The position numbers were made by a program, and so were the translations under genes. A stretch of 64,000 bases of DNA, taken from Palsa-1033 sp963735455 (GTDB lineage Bacteria > Chloroflexota > Limnocylindria > Limnocylindrales > CSP1-4). The notes below the pieces were generated by a model. That model searched no databases. It worked only from the letters and a program-made list of their open reading frames with translations, and had not been told where the DNA came from. The stretch covers positions 1,116,001 to 1,180,000 of the forward strand of contig CAVTKZ010000002.1 of the NCBI GenBank assembly GCA_963735455.1, given 5' to 3'. Below are positions 1 to 8,613 of the stretch, piece after piece. Every line of letters begins with the position of its first letter. Positions within the stretch are counted from its first letter, which is position 1.

Positions 1-613
1 CGACGAGCGGGGCGCCATACGACGCCATGAGCGCCAGCCACCAGCCCAGGACGACGAGCCGTGGACCAGAGCGTCCCTCGGTCAGGATGGCCAGGACGCC
101 CCAGATCACGCGATATGGCGCCCGGAAGCCGCGGAGCTGAGCGAAGAACGCGCCGATCGCCGTATTGGTTGGCCACCGGGCGGTCAACGCCGGCACGTTC
201 GCCACGACCAGGGCGATCCAGATCGACCAGATCAGCAGCCCGCCAAACATGGCGATCAGCAATGGGGCGGCAAGGGCGTCCAGCGCCTGGGACCTCACCG
301 GCACATAGAGATACTCGCCATTCGGCCCGAGCGAGGCGACGAGGGCATTCGTCCACTCGAAGGTCAGCGCGGTCGAGGCCAGGATCCACGGGACGATGAC
401 GAGCGCGAGCGGCCAGGTCGGGCGGTAGCGGGCGCCCATCCGCGTCGCTCGAGCCTCCACAGTCTGGCGTTCCTTGGTGTGGACCGCACTGATCGCGGCC
501 GCCTCTGCCGTCAACTCAGCGGTCGCGCGGGGCACCCGGCACCGGTAGCACCGATTCTCGCGTGCCTTGTTGACCGATCGGCAGTCGCCGCAGACCCAGA
601 TCTCGGATGACAT
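1..613 (-). CDS. Zinc-ribbon membrane protein, DUF4328-like (3' end off window)
   Basis: The reading frame starts at an ATG at 613 and runs off the left edge, so the C-terminus is missing. The first 30 residues hold a RanBP2-type zinc finger (WVCGDCRS...RENRCYRCR) with two CxxC pairs. A charged linker follows, then hydrophobic segments around residues 67-83 and 115-135, and a third near the edge. A GGGGG tract lies just before the ATG. Fusion of a short zinc ribbon to a multi-pass membrane domain is common in uncharacterised GC-rich bacterial proteins annotated as DUF4328. The function is unknown. Confidence 0.7.
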   Translation of the reverse strand, partial: MSSEIWVCGDCRSVNKARENRCYRCRVPRATAELTAEAAAISAVHTKERQTVEARATRMGARYRPTWPLALVIVPWILASTALTFEWTNALVASLGPNGEYLYVPVRSQALDALAAPLLIAMFGGLLIWSIWIALVVANVPALTARWPTNTAIGAFFAQLRGFRAPYRVIWGVLAILTEGRSGPRLVVLGWWLALMASYGAPLV

Positions 614-686
614 GTTGCCCCCTATCAGGAGATCGAATGTCCGCCAGCCTAGCCCTCTGCCCGAGGCGCGATCTGACCCGAACGTC

Positions 687-2234
687 CTACCCCATCCCCG
701 CCAATCGCACGAGAACCCCGGTCTCGCTTGGATCCGGGAATCGCTCCTTGAGCCGAGCGATCTCGCGACCGAGCTCATCGCGGATTTCGACGAGGGAACG
801 GCCGCGCGTCTGCGCGACCAGGATCCGGGCGGCCGGTACCGGCTCATCGCCGAAGGAGGCTCGAAAGGTGGTCGGCCACTGGTGGCGGAAGGTGTCGAGC
901 CGGTCGGCGAGACTCGGGCCTCCATCGATGGATCCCGCCCCGACCGGAGCGCCAACGACAAGGAACTCGTCGCCCCCATCACGAATTGCCATCGCGTCCG
1001 GGATCCGGGCGAGCGCCTGGGCAAACTCGCGCAGGCAGGCGTCACCGATTGCCATCCCGAGGCGATTGTTCACCTGTCCGAAGTGGGCCATGTCCAGGAA
1101 GGCGACCTCGACGTCGGCGTCCGCCAGGCCGGGCAGCTCCTGGAACAACCGGGCGAGGTCGGCGTAGTAGTCGTAGCTCGGCAGGCCGGTCCGCCGGTTG
1201 CGATTGGCAAGCGCGACCTCGGGCCAGTGGAAGCGGGCCGAGAATGGTCGAATCGCGGCGGCCAGCCAGGCACTCATCTCTCGGGTCAGCCAGACCGTCT
1301 CAGGCCCGAAGGCGCGCCACCAGCCATCAGGCCGCTGTTGTTCGAGGATGTACGCGATTGCCGCGCCTGGATCCCAGCCGGGATCGAGTCCACCGAGGAG
1401 GTCGACCGCGACAAGGGTGGTGAGCAGGTCAGATGGGCCATCGGCATCGCCAAAGCCCCCATCCGAGTGCTGGGCGTCACGGACCCACGCCGCCAACACG
1501 CCGGTCAGCTTCGGGTGGGTCCCGAGGGCGACGAGACCCGTGGCGAGCTGGGCGCTGGCCGAGACAAGCGGCATGCCATGGAACGGGAAACGCGTCCCCC
1601 GAACCGGGCCGCCATGGCCGAGCGTGGTGTCCGCGTAGCCCTCGGCGATGGCCAGGGCGAATGGATGAAGGAGGGCCAACGCCCGGGGTCGGCGTGCGAC
1701 ACACCACAGTGCCCAGGTGTCGCCCCAGGCGTGGGTCTCCTGGGCGAATTGGGCCATGTCGCGGCGGAGCTTCGTGCGCGACTCGGCCAGGAACCTCGAG
1801 GCGAGGACCGCCGCTTCGTCGTCGCCATCGGCGAGATCGCCCAGCCACTCGATCGTGTCGGCCAGGATGATCGGGCTCAGGAATCGGTCGATGAACGGGG
1901 CCCGATTCTCGGCCAGGGCGGCCTGGTCCCTGGGCCTCCACGCCTGCCAGCTCTCGATCGACCCGCTCCAATGGCCATACATTCGCAGCGACTTTGAGCT
2001 GAAGGGCCAGCGGTAGCGGACGGCACCCGCCGCGCTCGTCTGTCGGGTGTCCCATTCGCGCAGCAGCCGAAGCGGGTCGACCGGCAGTCCGGCCGCGGCC
2101 CGAACCCGCCGGAAGGTGGCCGGCATGAACCACTCATCGGCGACCGGCAGTGCCGCCAGGGCGTCCTTCGCCCGCGCGAGGGCGCTCGATGCGCTCGCCC
2201 GTTCGGTGGACAGTCCGGTGGCTATGTTCGTCAT
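687..2234 (-). CDS. Alpha-toroid (squalene-cyclase-like) protein fused to GGDEF diguanylate cyclase domain
   Basis: This is a 515-residue protein in two parts. Residues about 100-330 look like an alpha/alpha toroid of the terpene-cyclase or prenyltransferase type, with QW-like repeats such as DGGFGD (258-263) and QRPDGWW (300-306). Residues about 345-515 form a GGDEF domain: NRRTGLPSY near 346, the metal-site segment FLDMAHFGQVNN from 379, and an intact GGDEF at 420-424. An RxxD (410-413) sits one residue further from GGDEF than the canonical inhibitory site, so product inhibition is uncertain. There is no transmembrane segment or signal peptide. Diguanylate cyclase activity is inferred from the motifs. 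The toroid may act as a ligand sensor. Confidence 0.75.
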   Translation of the reverse strand: MTNIATGLSTERASASSALARAKDALAALPVADEWFMPATFRRVRAAAGLPVDPLRLLREWDTRQTSAAGAVRYRWPFSSKSLRMYGHWSGSIESWQAWRPRDQAALAENRAPFIDRFLSPIILADTIEWLGDLADGDDEAAVLASRFLAESRTKLRRDMAQFAQETHAWGDTWALWCVARRPRALALLHPFALAIAEGYADTTLGHGGPVRGTRFPFHGMPLVSASAQLATGLVALGTHPKLTGVLAAWVRDAQHSDGGFGDADGPSDLLTTLVAVDLLGGLDPGWDPGAAIAYILEQQRPDGWWRAFGPETVWLTREMSAWLAAAIRPFSARFHWPEVALANRNRRTGLPSYDYYADLARLFQELPGLADADVEVAFLDMAHFGQVNNRLGMAIGDACLREFAQALARIPDAMAIRDGGDEFLVVGAPVGAGSIDGGPSLADRLDTFRHQWPTTFRASFGDEPVPAARILVAQTRGRSLVEIRDELGREIARLKERFPDPSETGVLVRLAGMG

Positions 2235-2374
2235 CGGCTCGATCCTGGCGCGGTGATGCCGACTGCGCTACAGGACCGAAGGACTAATTGCTGCCTGCGA
2301 GCACCGGCCACATCTGCTGACACGCCGCGACGCCGGCCCGCAGCTGGCGCAGAGCTCGTCACCGCGAATCGCAC

Positions 2375-2380
2375 TATCTT
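2375..2380 (+). promoter_or_regulatory. -10 box TATCTT, probable leaderless promoter
   Basis: TATCTT ends 8 nt before the ATG at 2389. This spacing leaves essentially no 5' leader and supports the ATG over the TTG at 2386. Confidence 0.45.
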
Positions 2381-2388
2381 CGACGTTG

Positions 2389-2823
2389 ATGATCACCGAC
2401 GATGCCTTCAACCTCGGGCAATTCGTCGAGGCCCAGGAGGGCATCTACCCGGGCATCCTCGAGGAGCTCCGGGCTGGTCGCAAGACGAGCCACTGGATCT
2501 GGTTCATCTTTCCCCAGATCGCTGGCCTGGGGAGCAGCTGGATCTCGCAGCACTTCTCGATCGTCTCGCTCGACGAGGCCCGGGCGTACCTGGCCGATCC
2601 CCTGCTCGGCGCCCGCCTGCGGGAGTGCGCCGGCGCCATCCTGGCGACCAAGACCCGCTCGGCCGACGAGATCTTCGGCTCGCTCGACGCGATGAAGGTC
2701 CGCTCGTCGATGACCCTCTTCCTTCGCGCCGCACCAGACGAGCCGCTCTTCAAGGATGTCCTCGAGCGCTTCTACGGCGGCGTCTCGGATCCGCTCACCG
2801 AGGCCCGGCTCGGGTCCGGCTAG
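2389..2823 (+). CDS. DUF1810 family protein
   Basis: A soluble protein of about 144 residues that covers the whole DUF1810 family. It has the N-terminal FNLGQFVEAQ, the HWIWFIFPQ stretch, the SLDEARAYL segment and the FGSLDAMKVRSSMTLF block that define the family. Its cellular role is unknown; some members are annotated 'calpastatin' without experimental support. The ATG at 2389 is preferred because a -10-like TATCTT lies 8 nt upstream. It is divergent from the toroid-GGDEF gene and stands alone. Confidence 0.85.
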   Translation: MITDDAFNLGQFVEAQEGIYPGILEELRAGRKTSHWIWFIFPQIAGLGSSWISQHFSIVSLDEARAYLADPLLGARLRECAGAILATKTRSADEIFGSLDAMKVRSSMTLFLRAAPDEPLFKDVLERFYGGVSDPLTEARLGSG

Positions 2824-3128
2824 AACCCGCGGTGCCCAGATCTTCGGACTTCGGTTCGATCCCTCCCCGACGCCTCGGTCAAGGGCAACTTGGGATGATT
2901 GTCGCTGCAGGACGCACAAACTCGAGGTCGGGCCCAAGATCTGAGCCACCCGACGGTGTCCGACGGCTCGCGCTGCACGAATCCTAGGGAATTGAGCTCC
3001 GGATTCCGCTCTCAAACGGCCCGAGTCGCACGTAGTGCGTCTTTCAGCGACATTCGTCCCACCCTTCCACAATCGCGGGCCCTCGAACGCACCGCGCGAG
3101 GTGCAGCCAGGAAGCGCGACTAGCCGAC
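2824..3128. other. Intergenic region, no gene seen
   Basis: About 305 nt between the convergent ends of the DUF1810 gene and the MFS gene. Reading frames here lack family-like sequence and have no convincing start sites. A GGTTCGATCCC string near 2862 resembles a tRNA T-loop, but no cloverleaf can be built around it. Confidence 0.5.
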
Positions 3129-4364
3129 CTAGACCTCGCTCGAGTGGACGATGTGCTCGAACTGGCGCCACAGGACGACGACCAGGATGGCCGAGCCGGC
3201 GAAGGCGAACCAGAACGGCGCGGTGATCCCGAACTGCTTCGCCAGGAGGCCGCCAATCGGCGTGCCGATCACGATCCCGCCCATGATCGCGACCCGGTAG
3301 ACGCCGCTGACCCGCCCAAGCAGGGCATCGGGGACCGCCCGTTGGCGCACGACCGTCGAAGTCGTGTTCCATACGAAGGCATGCCCGCCGAATACGACCA
3401 AGGTGGCCAGCGCGATGACGGGCGAGGTGGTCAGGGCCAGGATCAGGTGGGTGCAGGTCTCGATGATCAGGCCGACCCGCATGATGTCGGACAGCTTGAA
3501 GCGCCGCTCGAGCCGTCCGTAGGAGACCGTCCCGATGACGCCGCCGAGCGCGACCGCGGTCGTCAGCAGGCCGAAGCCGACCGCGTTCATCCCCAGCCGC
3601 TGGCCCGCGTACAGGACCAGCACCGACCAGGCCGCGCCGAACGTGATGTTGAACGTGAAGATCGTCAGCGCCAAGGTCCGCATCGGTGGATGGGCGAAGA
3701 GCCAGCGCAGGCCTTCGAGCATCTCGCTGCGCACGCCGGCTCGATTCGGCTGTGCCCTGCGGACGTCGGTGGCGAGCCGCGAGATCAGCACCGCGCCGAG
3801 GGCAAAGCCGATCGCGTTCGTCGCGAATGGGATCGCCGGGCCGATGGCGAACAGGAACGCGCCCACCGGCGGCAGCAGCAGCTGGTTGGTGAGCAGCTGA
3901 GCTCCCTGAATGCGGGCATTGCCGATCCCCAGGTCCTCGCGGGCGACGAGCCCGGGCAGCAGCGTGCTCGTGGCCGAATCGGCGAACGTCTCGCCCGTCC
4001 CGAGCACGAACAGGGCGATCAGGACGAGGGCGATCGTGGCGGCCCCCGTCGCGATCACCACGACGAGCGCAGCCAGCACGAACGTCCGGCCAAGGTTGAC
4101 GATCACGACCATCCGCCGGCGGTCGAAGCGGTCGGCGGCGACGCCCCCGATCACCCCGAACAGGAGGACCGGCAGGTACTCGCTCAGGAGAGCCATCGAG
4201 ACCAGGAATGGATCCCTGGTCAGGGAGGCGACGAGGAGCGGGCCGGCGGAAACCACCACCCCGTCGCCGATGCCGTTGGCGATCGACGCCGACAGCAGCC
4301 AGCGAAACTTCCGCCCAAGCCGGGCCGGCGCGATGGCTTCGGTGATCCGGGCGATCAGGCGCAC
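3129..4364 (-). CDS. MFS transporter (drug or siderophore exporter-like)
   Basis: 411 residues with about a dozen hydrophobic segments. The first loop carries the MFS signature GVAADRFDRRRM (about residues 75-86), the canonical motif A between TM2 and TM3. The sequence resembles the MFS_3/EntS group of exporters (SIANGIGDG, LTRDPFLVSMALL). The substrate cannot be deduced. The GTG start at 4364 is supported by a TATCCT box 7 nt upstream, so the transcript is probably leaderless. It is divergent from the VOC gene. Confidence 0.85.
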   Translation of the reverse strand: MRLIARITEAIAPARLGRKFRWLLSASIANGIGDGVVVSAGPLLVASLTRDPFLVSMALLSEYLPVLLFGVIGGVAADRFDRRRMVVIVNLGRTFVLAALVVVIATGAATIALVLIALFVLGTGETFADSATSTLLPGLVAREDLGIGNARIQGAQLLTNQLLLPPVGAFLFAIGPAIPFATNAIGFALGAVLISRLATDVRRAQPNRAGVRSEMLEGLRWLFAHPPMRTLALTIFTFNITFGAAWSVLVLYAGQRLGMNAVGFGLLTTAVALGGVIGTVSYGRLERRFKLSDIMRVGLIIETCTHLILALTTSPVIALATLVVFGGHAFVWNTTSTVVRQRAVPDALLGRVSGVYRVAIMGGIVIGTPIGGLLAKQFGITAPFWFAFAGSAILVVVLWRQFEHIVHSSEV

Positions 4365-4371
4365 CGGCCGG

Positions 4372-4377
4372 AGGATA
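4372..4377 (-). promoter_or_regulatory. -10 box TATCCT for the MFS gene
   Basis: Reads TATCCT on the minus strand, 7 nt before GTG 4364. A second TATCCT on the plus strand at 4386-4391 could serve the divergent VOC gene. Confidence 0.4.
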
Positions 4378-4429
4378 CCAGCCGTTATCCTGAGTCGGAA
4401 CGTCAGGCCGCAGCCCCATGGAGAGTGCG

Positions 4430-4789
4430 ATGGACTTCAACAGCATCCTGATCGGGTCCGAGGATGCCCCGGCCCTGGTTGCGTACTACACCAAGCTGCT
4501 CGGCGCGCCGGCCTTCTCGGATGGCACGTACACCGCCTGGCAGATCGGCTCCGGCTTCGTGACCGTCGGCCCCCACTCGGAGGTCAAGGGCAGGAATCAG
4601 GCTCCCGGCCGGTTGATCTGGAACATCGAGTCAAAGGACGTCAACGCCGACTTCGAGCGCCTCAAGGCGGCCGGCGCGACCGTGATCACCGCCCCGTACG
4701 AGTTTGCGGGCCAGCCCGGCTCGTCGATCGCGACGTTCGCCGACCCGGACGGCAACTACTTCCAGCTCCTCAGCCCGATGGAGATGTAG
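4430..4789 (+). CDS. VOC family (glyoxalase/bleomycin-resistance fold) protein
   Basis: A protein of 119 residues with the repeated beta-alpha-beta-beta-beta layout of the VOC superfamily. It opens MDFNSILIGSEDAPALVAYY and ends FADPDGNYFQLLSP, where the DPDGN-x-F/I-x-L stretch is diagnostic of glyoxalase-like domains. The ATG at 4430 has GGAGAG just upstream. An ATG at 4418 would overlap that ribosome-binding site and is less likely. The substrate is unknown, and these small VOC proteins often bind a metal as a dimer. Confidence 0.85.
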   Translation: MDFNSILIGSEDAPALVAYYTKLLGAPAFSDGTYTAWQIGSGFVTVGPHSEVKGRNQAPGRLIWNIESKDVNADFERLKAAGATVITAPYEFAGQPGSSIATFADPDGNYFQLLSPMEM

Positions 4790-4803
4790 CCGAGGCTGCA
4801 TCT

Positions 4804-5562
4804 CTAGGCCGATCCCCGGGCCGCCCAGGCCCGGGCGGTGATCACGAAAGGCCCCACCGGGAGCCGTTCCCGGCAGGCTTCGCGCAGCGCGGCCCTGCGT
4901 CCCGCGTCGAGACTCGCGAGGTAGGCGCCAGCCGGCCCGACCCCACCCTCGAACGGCGCCCACCAGCTCTCGAAGTCGGGATGCTCGAGGTCGGCCGAGA
5001 CGACCGCTGAGGCGATGTCGCGCAGCCCGGCCGCCTCGAACAGCGTGGCCAGGTCGCCTTCGCGGACACCGGCGAGCTGGGATTCGTCCTCGACAGCCGG
5101 GTCGAGCTCGCGGGCGGCCTGCCAGAACAGGCCCAATGGGCCCTGGCCGCCAGCGTGATCCCAGACACAGGCGGCAACAACGCCACCAGATCGCGTGACC
5201 CGCTTCATCTCGGCCAGCCCGCGGATCGGGTCGGCCATGAAATGGACGACGAGCTGGGCGATCGCCGCATCGAGCTCGTGATCCGCGAACGGAAGCGCTT
5301 CGGCCGATGCCTGGAGCACGGTTATCCCCGGAAATCGCGCCCGAACCGCCGCCACGAATGATGGCGAGGGCTCGACCGCCGCGACGTTGCCCGGCCCGAG
5401 CCGGTCAACCAGGACGGCGGTCAGCGCGCCCGGCCCACAGCCAACATCGAGGACCCGCTGTCCGGGCGCGACGTCGGCGAGGTCCGCCATCTGCGGGGCG
5501 AGCAGCCGCGAGTAGCGGCCCATGAAACGGTCGTAGGCGTCAGCGGCAACATCGAAGCTCAC
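4804..5562 (-). CDS. Class I SAM-dependent methyltransferase
   Basis: A soluble protein of 252 residues with the methyltransferase_11 fold. Motif I is VLDVGCGPGA at 37-46, followed by the acidic residue of strand 2 (AAVEPS), the ASAEALPFADHELD segment, and a post-motif with the strand-4 stretch AQLVVHFM. It resembles UbiE/COQ5-like small-molecule methyltransferases, but the acceptor cannot be told. The GTG start has a TAGAGT box 6 nt upstream. It is convergent with the VOC gene. Confidence 0.85.
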   Translation of the reverse strand: MSFDVAADAYDRFMGRYSRLLAPQMADLADVAPGQRVLDVGCGPGALTAVLVDRLGPGNVAAVEPSPSFVAAVRARFPGITVLQASAEALPFADHELDAAIAQLVVHFMADPIRGLAEMKRVTRSGGVVAACVWDHAGGQGPLGLFWQAARELDPAVEDESQLAGVREGDLATLFEAAGLRDIASAVVSADLEHPDFESWWAPFEGGVGPAGAYLASLDAGRRAALREACRERLPVGPFVITARAWAARGSA

Positions 5563-5568
5563 TGCCCG

Positions 5569-5574
5569 ACTCTA
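5569..5574 (-). promoter_or_regulatory. -10 box TAGAGT, probable leaderless promoter
   Basis: TAGAGT on the minus strand lies 6 nt before GTG 5562 of the methyltransferase. Confidence 0.4.
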
Positions 5575-5668
5575 CGCTCCGGGGCGACGCTCGAAATCGG
5601 CGCAGCCCCATTGACCCCGAACCGCTACTGTGGGCATCCACGGGGCGATCGCAGGGAGGCACGGAACG

Positions 5669-6307
5669 ATGTCGGATCAACGCGCCGCTCGGACCGCCGG
5701 CCTGACCAAGGGCCTCGTCCTGGCCCTCCTCTCGATCGTCGCCCTCGCTTGCACCTCATCCGCGGCCACGACGGCCCCGGTCGCGTCACCATCGCCATCC
5801 GCCGGCCTCGGCCCGATCACCTCGCCGGAGCCAAGCGCCGCCCCCGGAGGGCAGGCCTCCCACGTGCCCGACTCGGCCCAACCGAGCTCGGCCGCGCCGA
5901 GCGGCGAGCCGCGGCTCCTGGGCAACCTGTGCGACATGCTCGACCCGTCAACGATCAACACGATTACCAGCCTGGGAGTCCCGCCCGGCGAGCCACTCAA
6001 CGGGAGCGGCGGCACGGGCCTGGAGGCAACCGGCCACTGCATCTGGGGCACGCCCTCCGATGGCATGGGCGTCGAGATCAGCTCGTTCAACGAGGCTCCG
6101 ATCCAGGCCTTCATGGCGGCGTCACTGCCGGGGATGCAGGCGATCAGCGGAGTGGGTGTCGCGGCGAAGGGTTCGGTGGCCACCGTCGGGGCCATCCATC
6201 ACGCCAGCTTGTACGTCGATTTCGGGACATTTGGCATGCTTGTCCTGACGGCGTCGGCGAAGGCCACGCTCGACATGTCCGTCGCCCTAGCCAAGGCCCT
6301 CAAATAG
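5669..6307 (+). CDS. Secreted lipoprotein of unknown function
   Basis: 212 residues from an ATG preceded by GGGAGG. An N-terminal signal (GLVLALLSIVALAC) ends in a lipobox-like cysteine. A Ser/Pro/Ala-rich linker of about 60 residues follows, then a compact domain with two cysteines (NLCDMLD and GHCIWGTPSDG). Such lipoproteins are common anchored proteins in monoderm bacteria. The linker plus DUF3558-like cysteine pattern is suggestive only. It is followed 13 nt later by the EamA gene, so the two may be co-transcribed. Confidence 0.7.
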   Translation: MSDQRAARTAGLTKGLVLALLSIVALACTSSAATTAPVASPSPSAGLGPITSPEPSAAPGGQASHVPDSAQPSSAAPSGEPRLLGNLCDMLDPSTINTITSLGVPPGEPLNGSGGTGLEATGHCIWGTPSDGMGVEISSFNEAPIQAFMAASLPGMQAISGVGVAAKGSVATVGAIHHASLYVDFGTFGMLVLTASAKATLDMSVALAKALK

Positions 6308-6320
6308 CCGGCCTGCTGGC

Positions 6321-7244
6321 GTGACCCGCCGCGGAATCATCCTGTTCGGCCTGATGGCCGTGATCTGGGGCATCCCCTACCTGTTCATCCGGGTGGCGGT
6401 GGCCGAGATCACCCCTGCGGTGCTCGTCTTCCTGCGCACCGCGATCGGGACGGCGATCCTGCTGCCCTTCGCCATTGCCCGGGTCGACCTGCGGACGGTC
6501 CTCGCGCGCTGGCGCTGGCTCGTCGCATTCGCGGTCGTCGAGATTGCCATCCCCTGGCTGATGCTGGCGACGGCCGAGCAGCACATCTCCAGCTCGCTGA
6601 CCGGGCTGCTGCTGGCCGGCGTGCCGCTCGTCGGGACGGTCCTGGCGCTGGCGACCGGTGGCGTCGACCGGACCAGCCGGACCGGCGTCGTGGGCCTGCT
6701 GATCGGGCTGATCGGCGTGGCCGCAATCGTCGGCGCTGACTTCGCTTCGTCGGACACCACGGCCTTGCTCGAGGTCGGCGTGGTGATCGTCGGCTACGCC
6801 GCCGGGCCGGCAATCCTCGCCCGCCGGTTGGGCGGCCTGCCCTCCGTGGGCGTGATGTCCCTCGCGCTCGGCTTGACCGCCCTCATCTACCTGCCGTTCG
6901 CCCTCACCCAGCTGCCCGTCGTGATGCCCTCCCCGAAGGTGCTCGCCTCGATCGCCATCCTGGCGGTCATCTGCACGGCGCTCGGCTTCATCGTCTTCGC
7001 GGCGTTGATCAAGGAGATCGGCCCGGTCCGCTCGACCGTGATCACCTATATCAATCCCGCCGTTGCCGCTGTCCTGGGCGTCCTCGTCCTCAACGAGACG
7101 TTTACCCTGGCGATGGGCGCCGGGCTCGCCCTCGTGATCCTCGGATCGACCCTCGCGACTCGCCGGCCCGGATCGGTCGCCGACCGCCGGCCAGCAGTCC
7201 CGGAGCCAATCTCCGCGACATCAGCAGGGGGCAGTAATGGATGA
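6321..7244 (+). CDS. EamA/DMT-family transporter
   Basis: 307 residues, with two tandem EamA repeats giving about ten transmembrane segments. Each repeat shows its family hallmarks: GLMAVIWGIPYLFIRVAVAE at the N-terminus and VRSTVITYINPAVAAVLGVL near the end of the second repeat. The family exports metabolites or amino acids, but the substrate is unknown. It starts at GTG 6321 and overlaps the next gene by 8 nt, indicating translational coupling. Confidence 0.88.
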   Translation: MTRRGIILFGLMAVIWGIPYLFIRVAVAEITPAVLVFLRTAIGTAILLPFAIARVDLRTVLARWRWLVAFAVVEIAIPWLMLATAEQHISSSLTGLLLAGVPLVGTVLALATGGVDRTSRTGVVGLLIGLIGVAAIVGADFASSDTTALLEVGVVIVGYAAGPAILARRLGGLPSVGVMSLALGLTALIYLPFALTQLPVVMPSPKVLASIAILAVICTALGFIVFAALIKEIGPVRSTVITYINPAVAAVLGVLVLNETFTLAMGAGLALVILGSTLATRRPGSVADRRPAVPEPISATSAGGSNG

Positions 7245-7590
7245 CGTCGCGGTTCGAGAACAAGCGCAGGCCTTCTGCGATGCGCTCCTCGCCGGGGACG
7301 TGGACAAGGCGATCGAGTTCATGAGCGCCGAGCTCCATCGCAACCTGGGTGAGGTGATCGCGCTTCTGCCCCTGCCCGCGACCGAGGCCTCGATCGACTC
7401 CCTCGCGGCTGGGGGCTCGGGCTACAACGTGGTCCTGCGCCTGGTCGGCGAGACCGAGACGGCCCTCATCCAGACTCGCTGGAAGGATCGCGACGGCACC
7501 CCGACGATCATCGAGGCCAGCCACCTGAGCAAGACCCCGACGGCCGTCGGTCCGGCCGAGGATGAGCCGGAGCCGGACGCCGCTCCCTGA
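7237..7590 (+). CDS. Small NTF2/SnoaL-like protein
   Basis: 117 residues. The start REQAQAFCDALLAGDVDKAIEF, the middle helix and the strand VVLRLVGETETALIQTRWKD match the cone-shaped NTF2-like fold by pattern. The tail is acidic and proline-rich. Its start lies inside the end of the EamA gene. No catalytic residues are evident. A role in ligand binding is only a guess. Confidence 0.6.
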   Translation: MDDVAVREQAQAFCDALLAGDVDKAIEFMSAELHRNLGEVIALLPLPATEASIDSLAAGGSGYNVVLRLVGETETALIQTRWKDRDGTPTIIEASHLSKTPTAVGPAEDEPEPDAAP

Positions 7591-8613
7591 TCAGCGCTCG
7601 GCGCGCCACGCTGAGCGGGCCATCCAGCCGGCCAGTTCGTTGTCATTGAGCAGCCGATTGCTCTCGCAGGTGGGCCGGACCGCGACCTCACGCCTCATGG
7701 CGCTGAGGAAGTGGCGGTCGAACGGGCCCCGTGGATAGTCCTTCATCACGGACGGCCGGACCGCGTCGACCAGCTCGTAGCCATCGCCCCGGACATCGAG
7801 GCCCGTCGCCCGGTCCAGGAGCACCGACTCGACCCCATCGGCCAGGGTCACTCCGGCGCGCATGTGCAGGATGATCGCGATCGCCGCCCGATCGGTCGAC
7901 TCCGGGTCCAGGCCGGCTCGCTCGAGGAAGCGTCGGGCGATCTCGGAACCCTCGACCTCGAAGCACATCGTGTTCCGGGGGATCCGGGTCAGTCCATAGT
8001 CATGCATCAGCGAGGCAGTCCACAGAATCTGCCGATCGAAGGTCCAGCCCTCCCCTGCCGCAATCGCCGCACCCCAGCAATACGCCCGGACCGAATGGCC
8101 CAGGAGGTAGACGGGCAGCGCCCGCTGCGCCCAGCGCCAGGTCCGTGCCGCCACGTCGTCCTGGGGAACGGGGATCCCGGCGATCGCGCGCGGGAGTGGC
8201 GCGGCTCGACTCACCCCTTCCCCTTGGCTGACGCTGCGCCGCCCGGCGCGGGCGTCGATGTTGGCCATCCGCTCACGCACGATCAGCTCGATCAGCCGCT
8301 TTGGGATCGGGTTCTCGCTCGTGAAGTGGAGGGTGCCCTTGCTGGTCGCGAAGGCGGCGAACTCGTCCTTGTGCCGCTCGACGATCTCGGAGCCCATCGG
8401 GAAGAACGAGCAGTGATTCTTGAACCCGTCATACGAGACGAGGGCCCGGCCGTGGTAGCGGAACGCGGGCATCGCGTAGCTGATCGTCTCCTCGGCCTCG
8501 GGTGCCGCAGCCGCGATCGTCCGGCGCAACGCTTCGAGCGCGGCACGCTGCGCCTCCGGGAACCCGGCCAGGCGGACATCGATCCAGGCGGTCGCTTCGG
8601 CGGGTTCGGTCAT
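7591..8613 (-). CDS. DUF1801 (YdhG-like) - HD hydrolase fusion
   Basis: 340 residues in two domains. Residues 1-118 are DUF1801/YdhG-like (EETISYAMPAFRYHGRALV, then FTSENPIPKRLIELIVRERM). Residues about 150-310 are an HD-superfamily domain close to cyanamide hydratase-like proteins: LLGHSVRAYCWG with H173, the SLMHDYGL metal dyad H204-D205, and H250. Four plausible metal ligands support hydrolase activity on an unknown substrate. Its ATG overlaps the stop of the upstream gene (ATGA), so the two genes form a coupled pair. Confidence 0.8.
   Translation of the reverse strand: MTEPAEATAWIDVRLAGFPEAQRAALEALRRTIAAAAPEAEETISYAMPAFRYHGRALVSYDGFKNHCSFFPMGSEIVERHKDEFAAFATSKGTLHFTSENPIPKRLIELIVRERMANIDARAGRRSVSQGEGVSRAAPLPRAIAGIPVPQDDVAARTWRWAQRALPVYLLGHSVRAYCWGAAIAAGEGWTFDRQILWTASLMHDYGLTRIPRNTMCFEVEGSEIARRFLERAGLDPESTDRAAIAIILHMRAGVTLADGVESVLLDRATGLDVRGDGYELVDAVRPSVMKDYPRGPFDRHFLSAMRREVAVRPTCESNRLLNDNELAGWMARSAWRAER

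Noticed and set aside
2855..2880. A GGTTCGATCCC string resembling a tRNA T-loop
   Set aside because: The flanking bases cannot form a T-stem or an acceptor stem, and no D- or anticodon arm is found.
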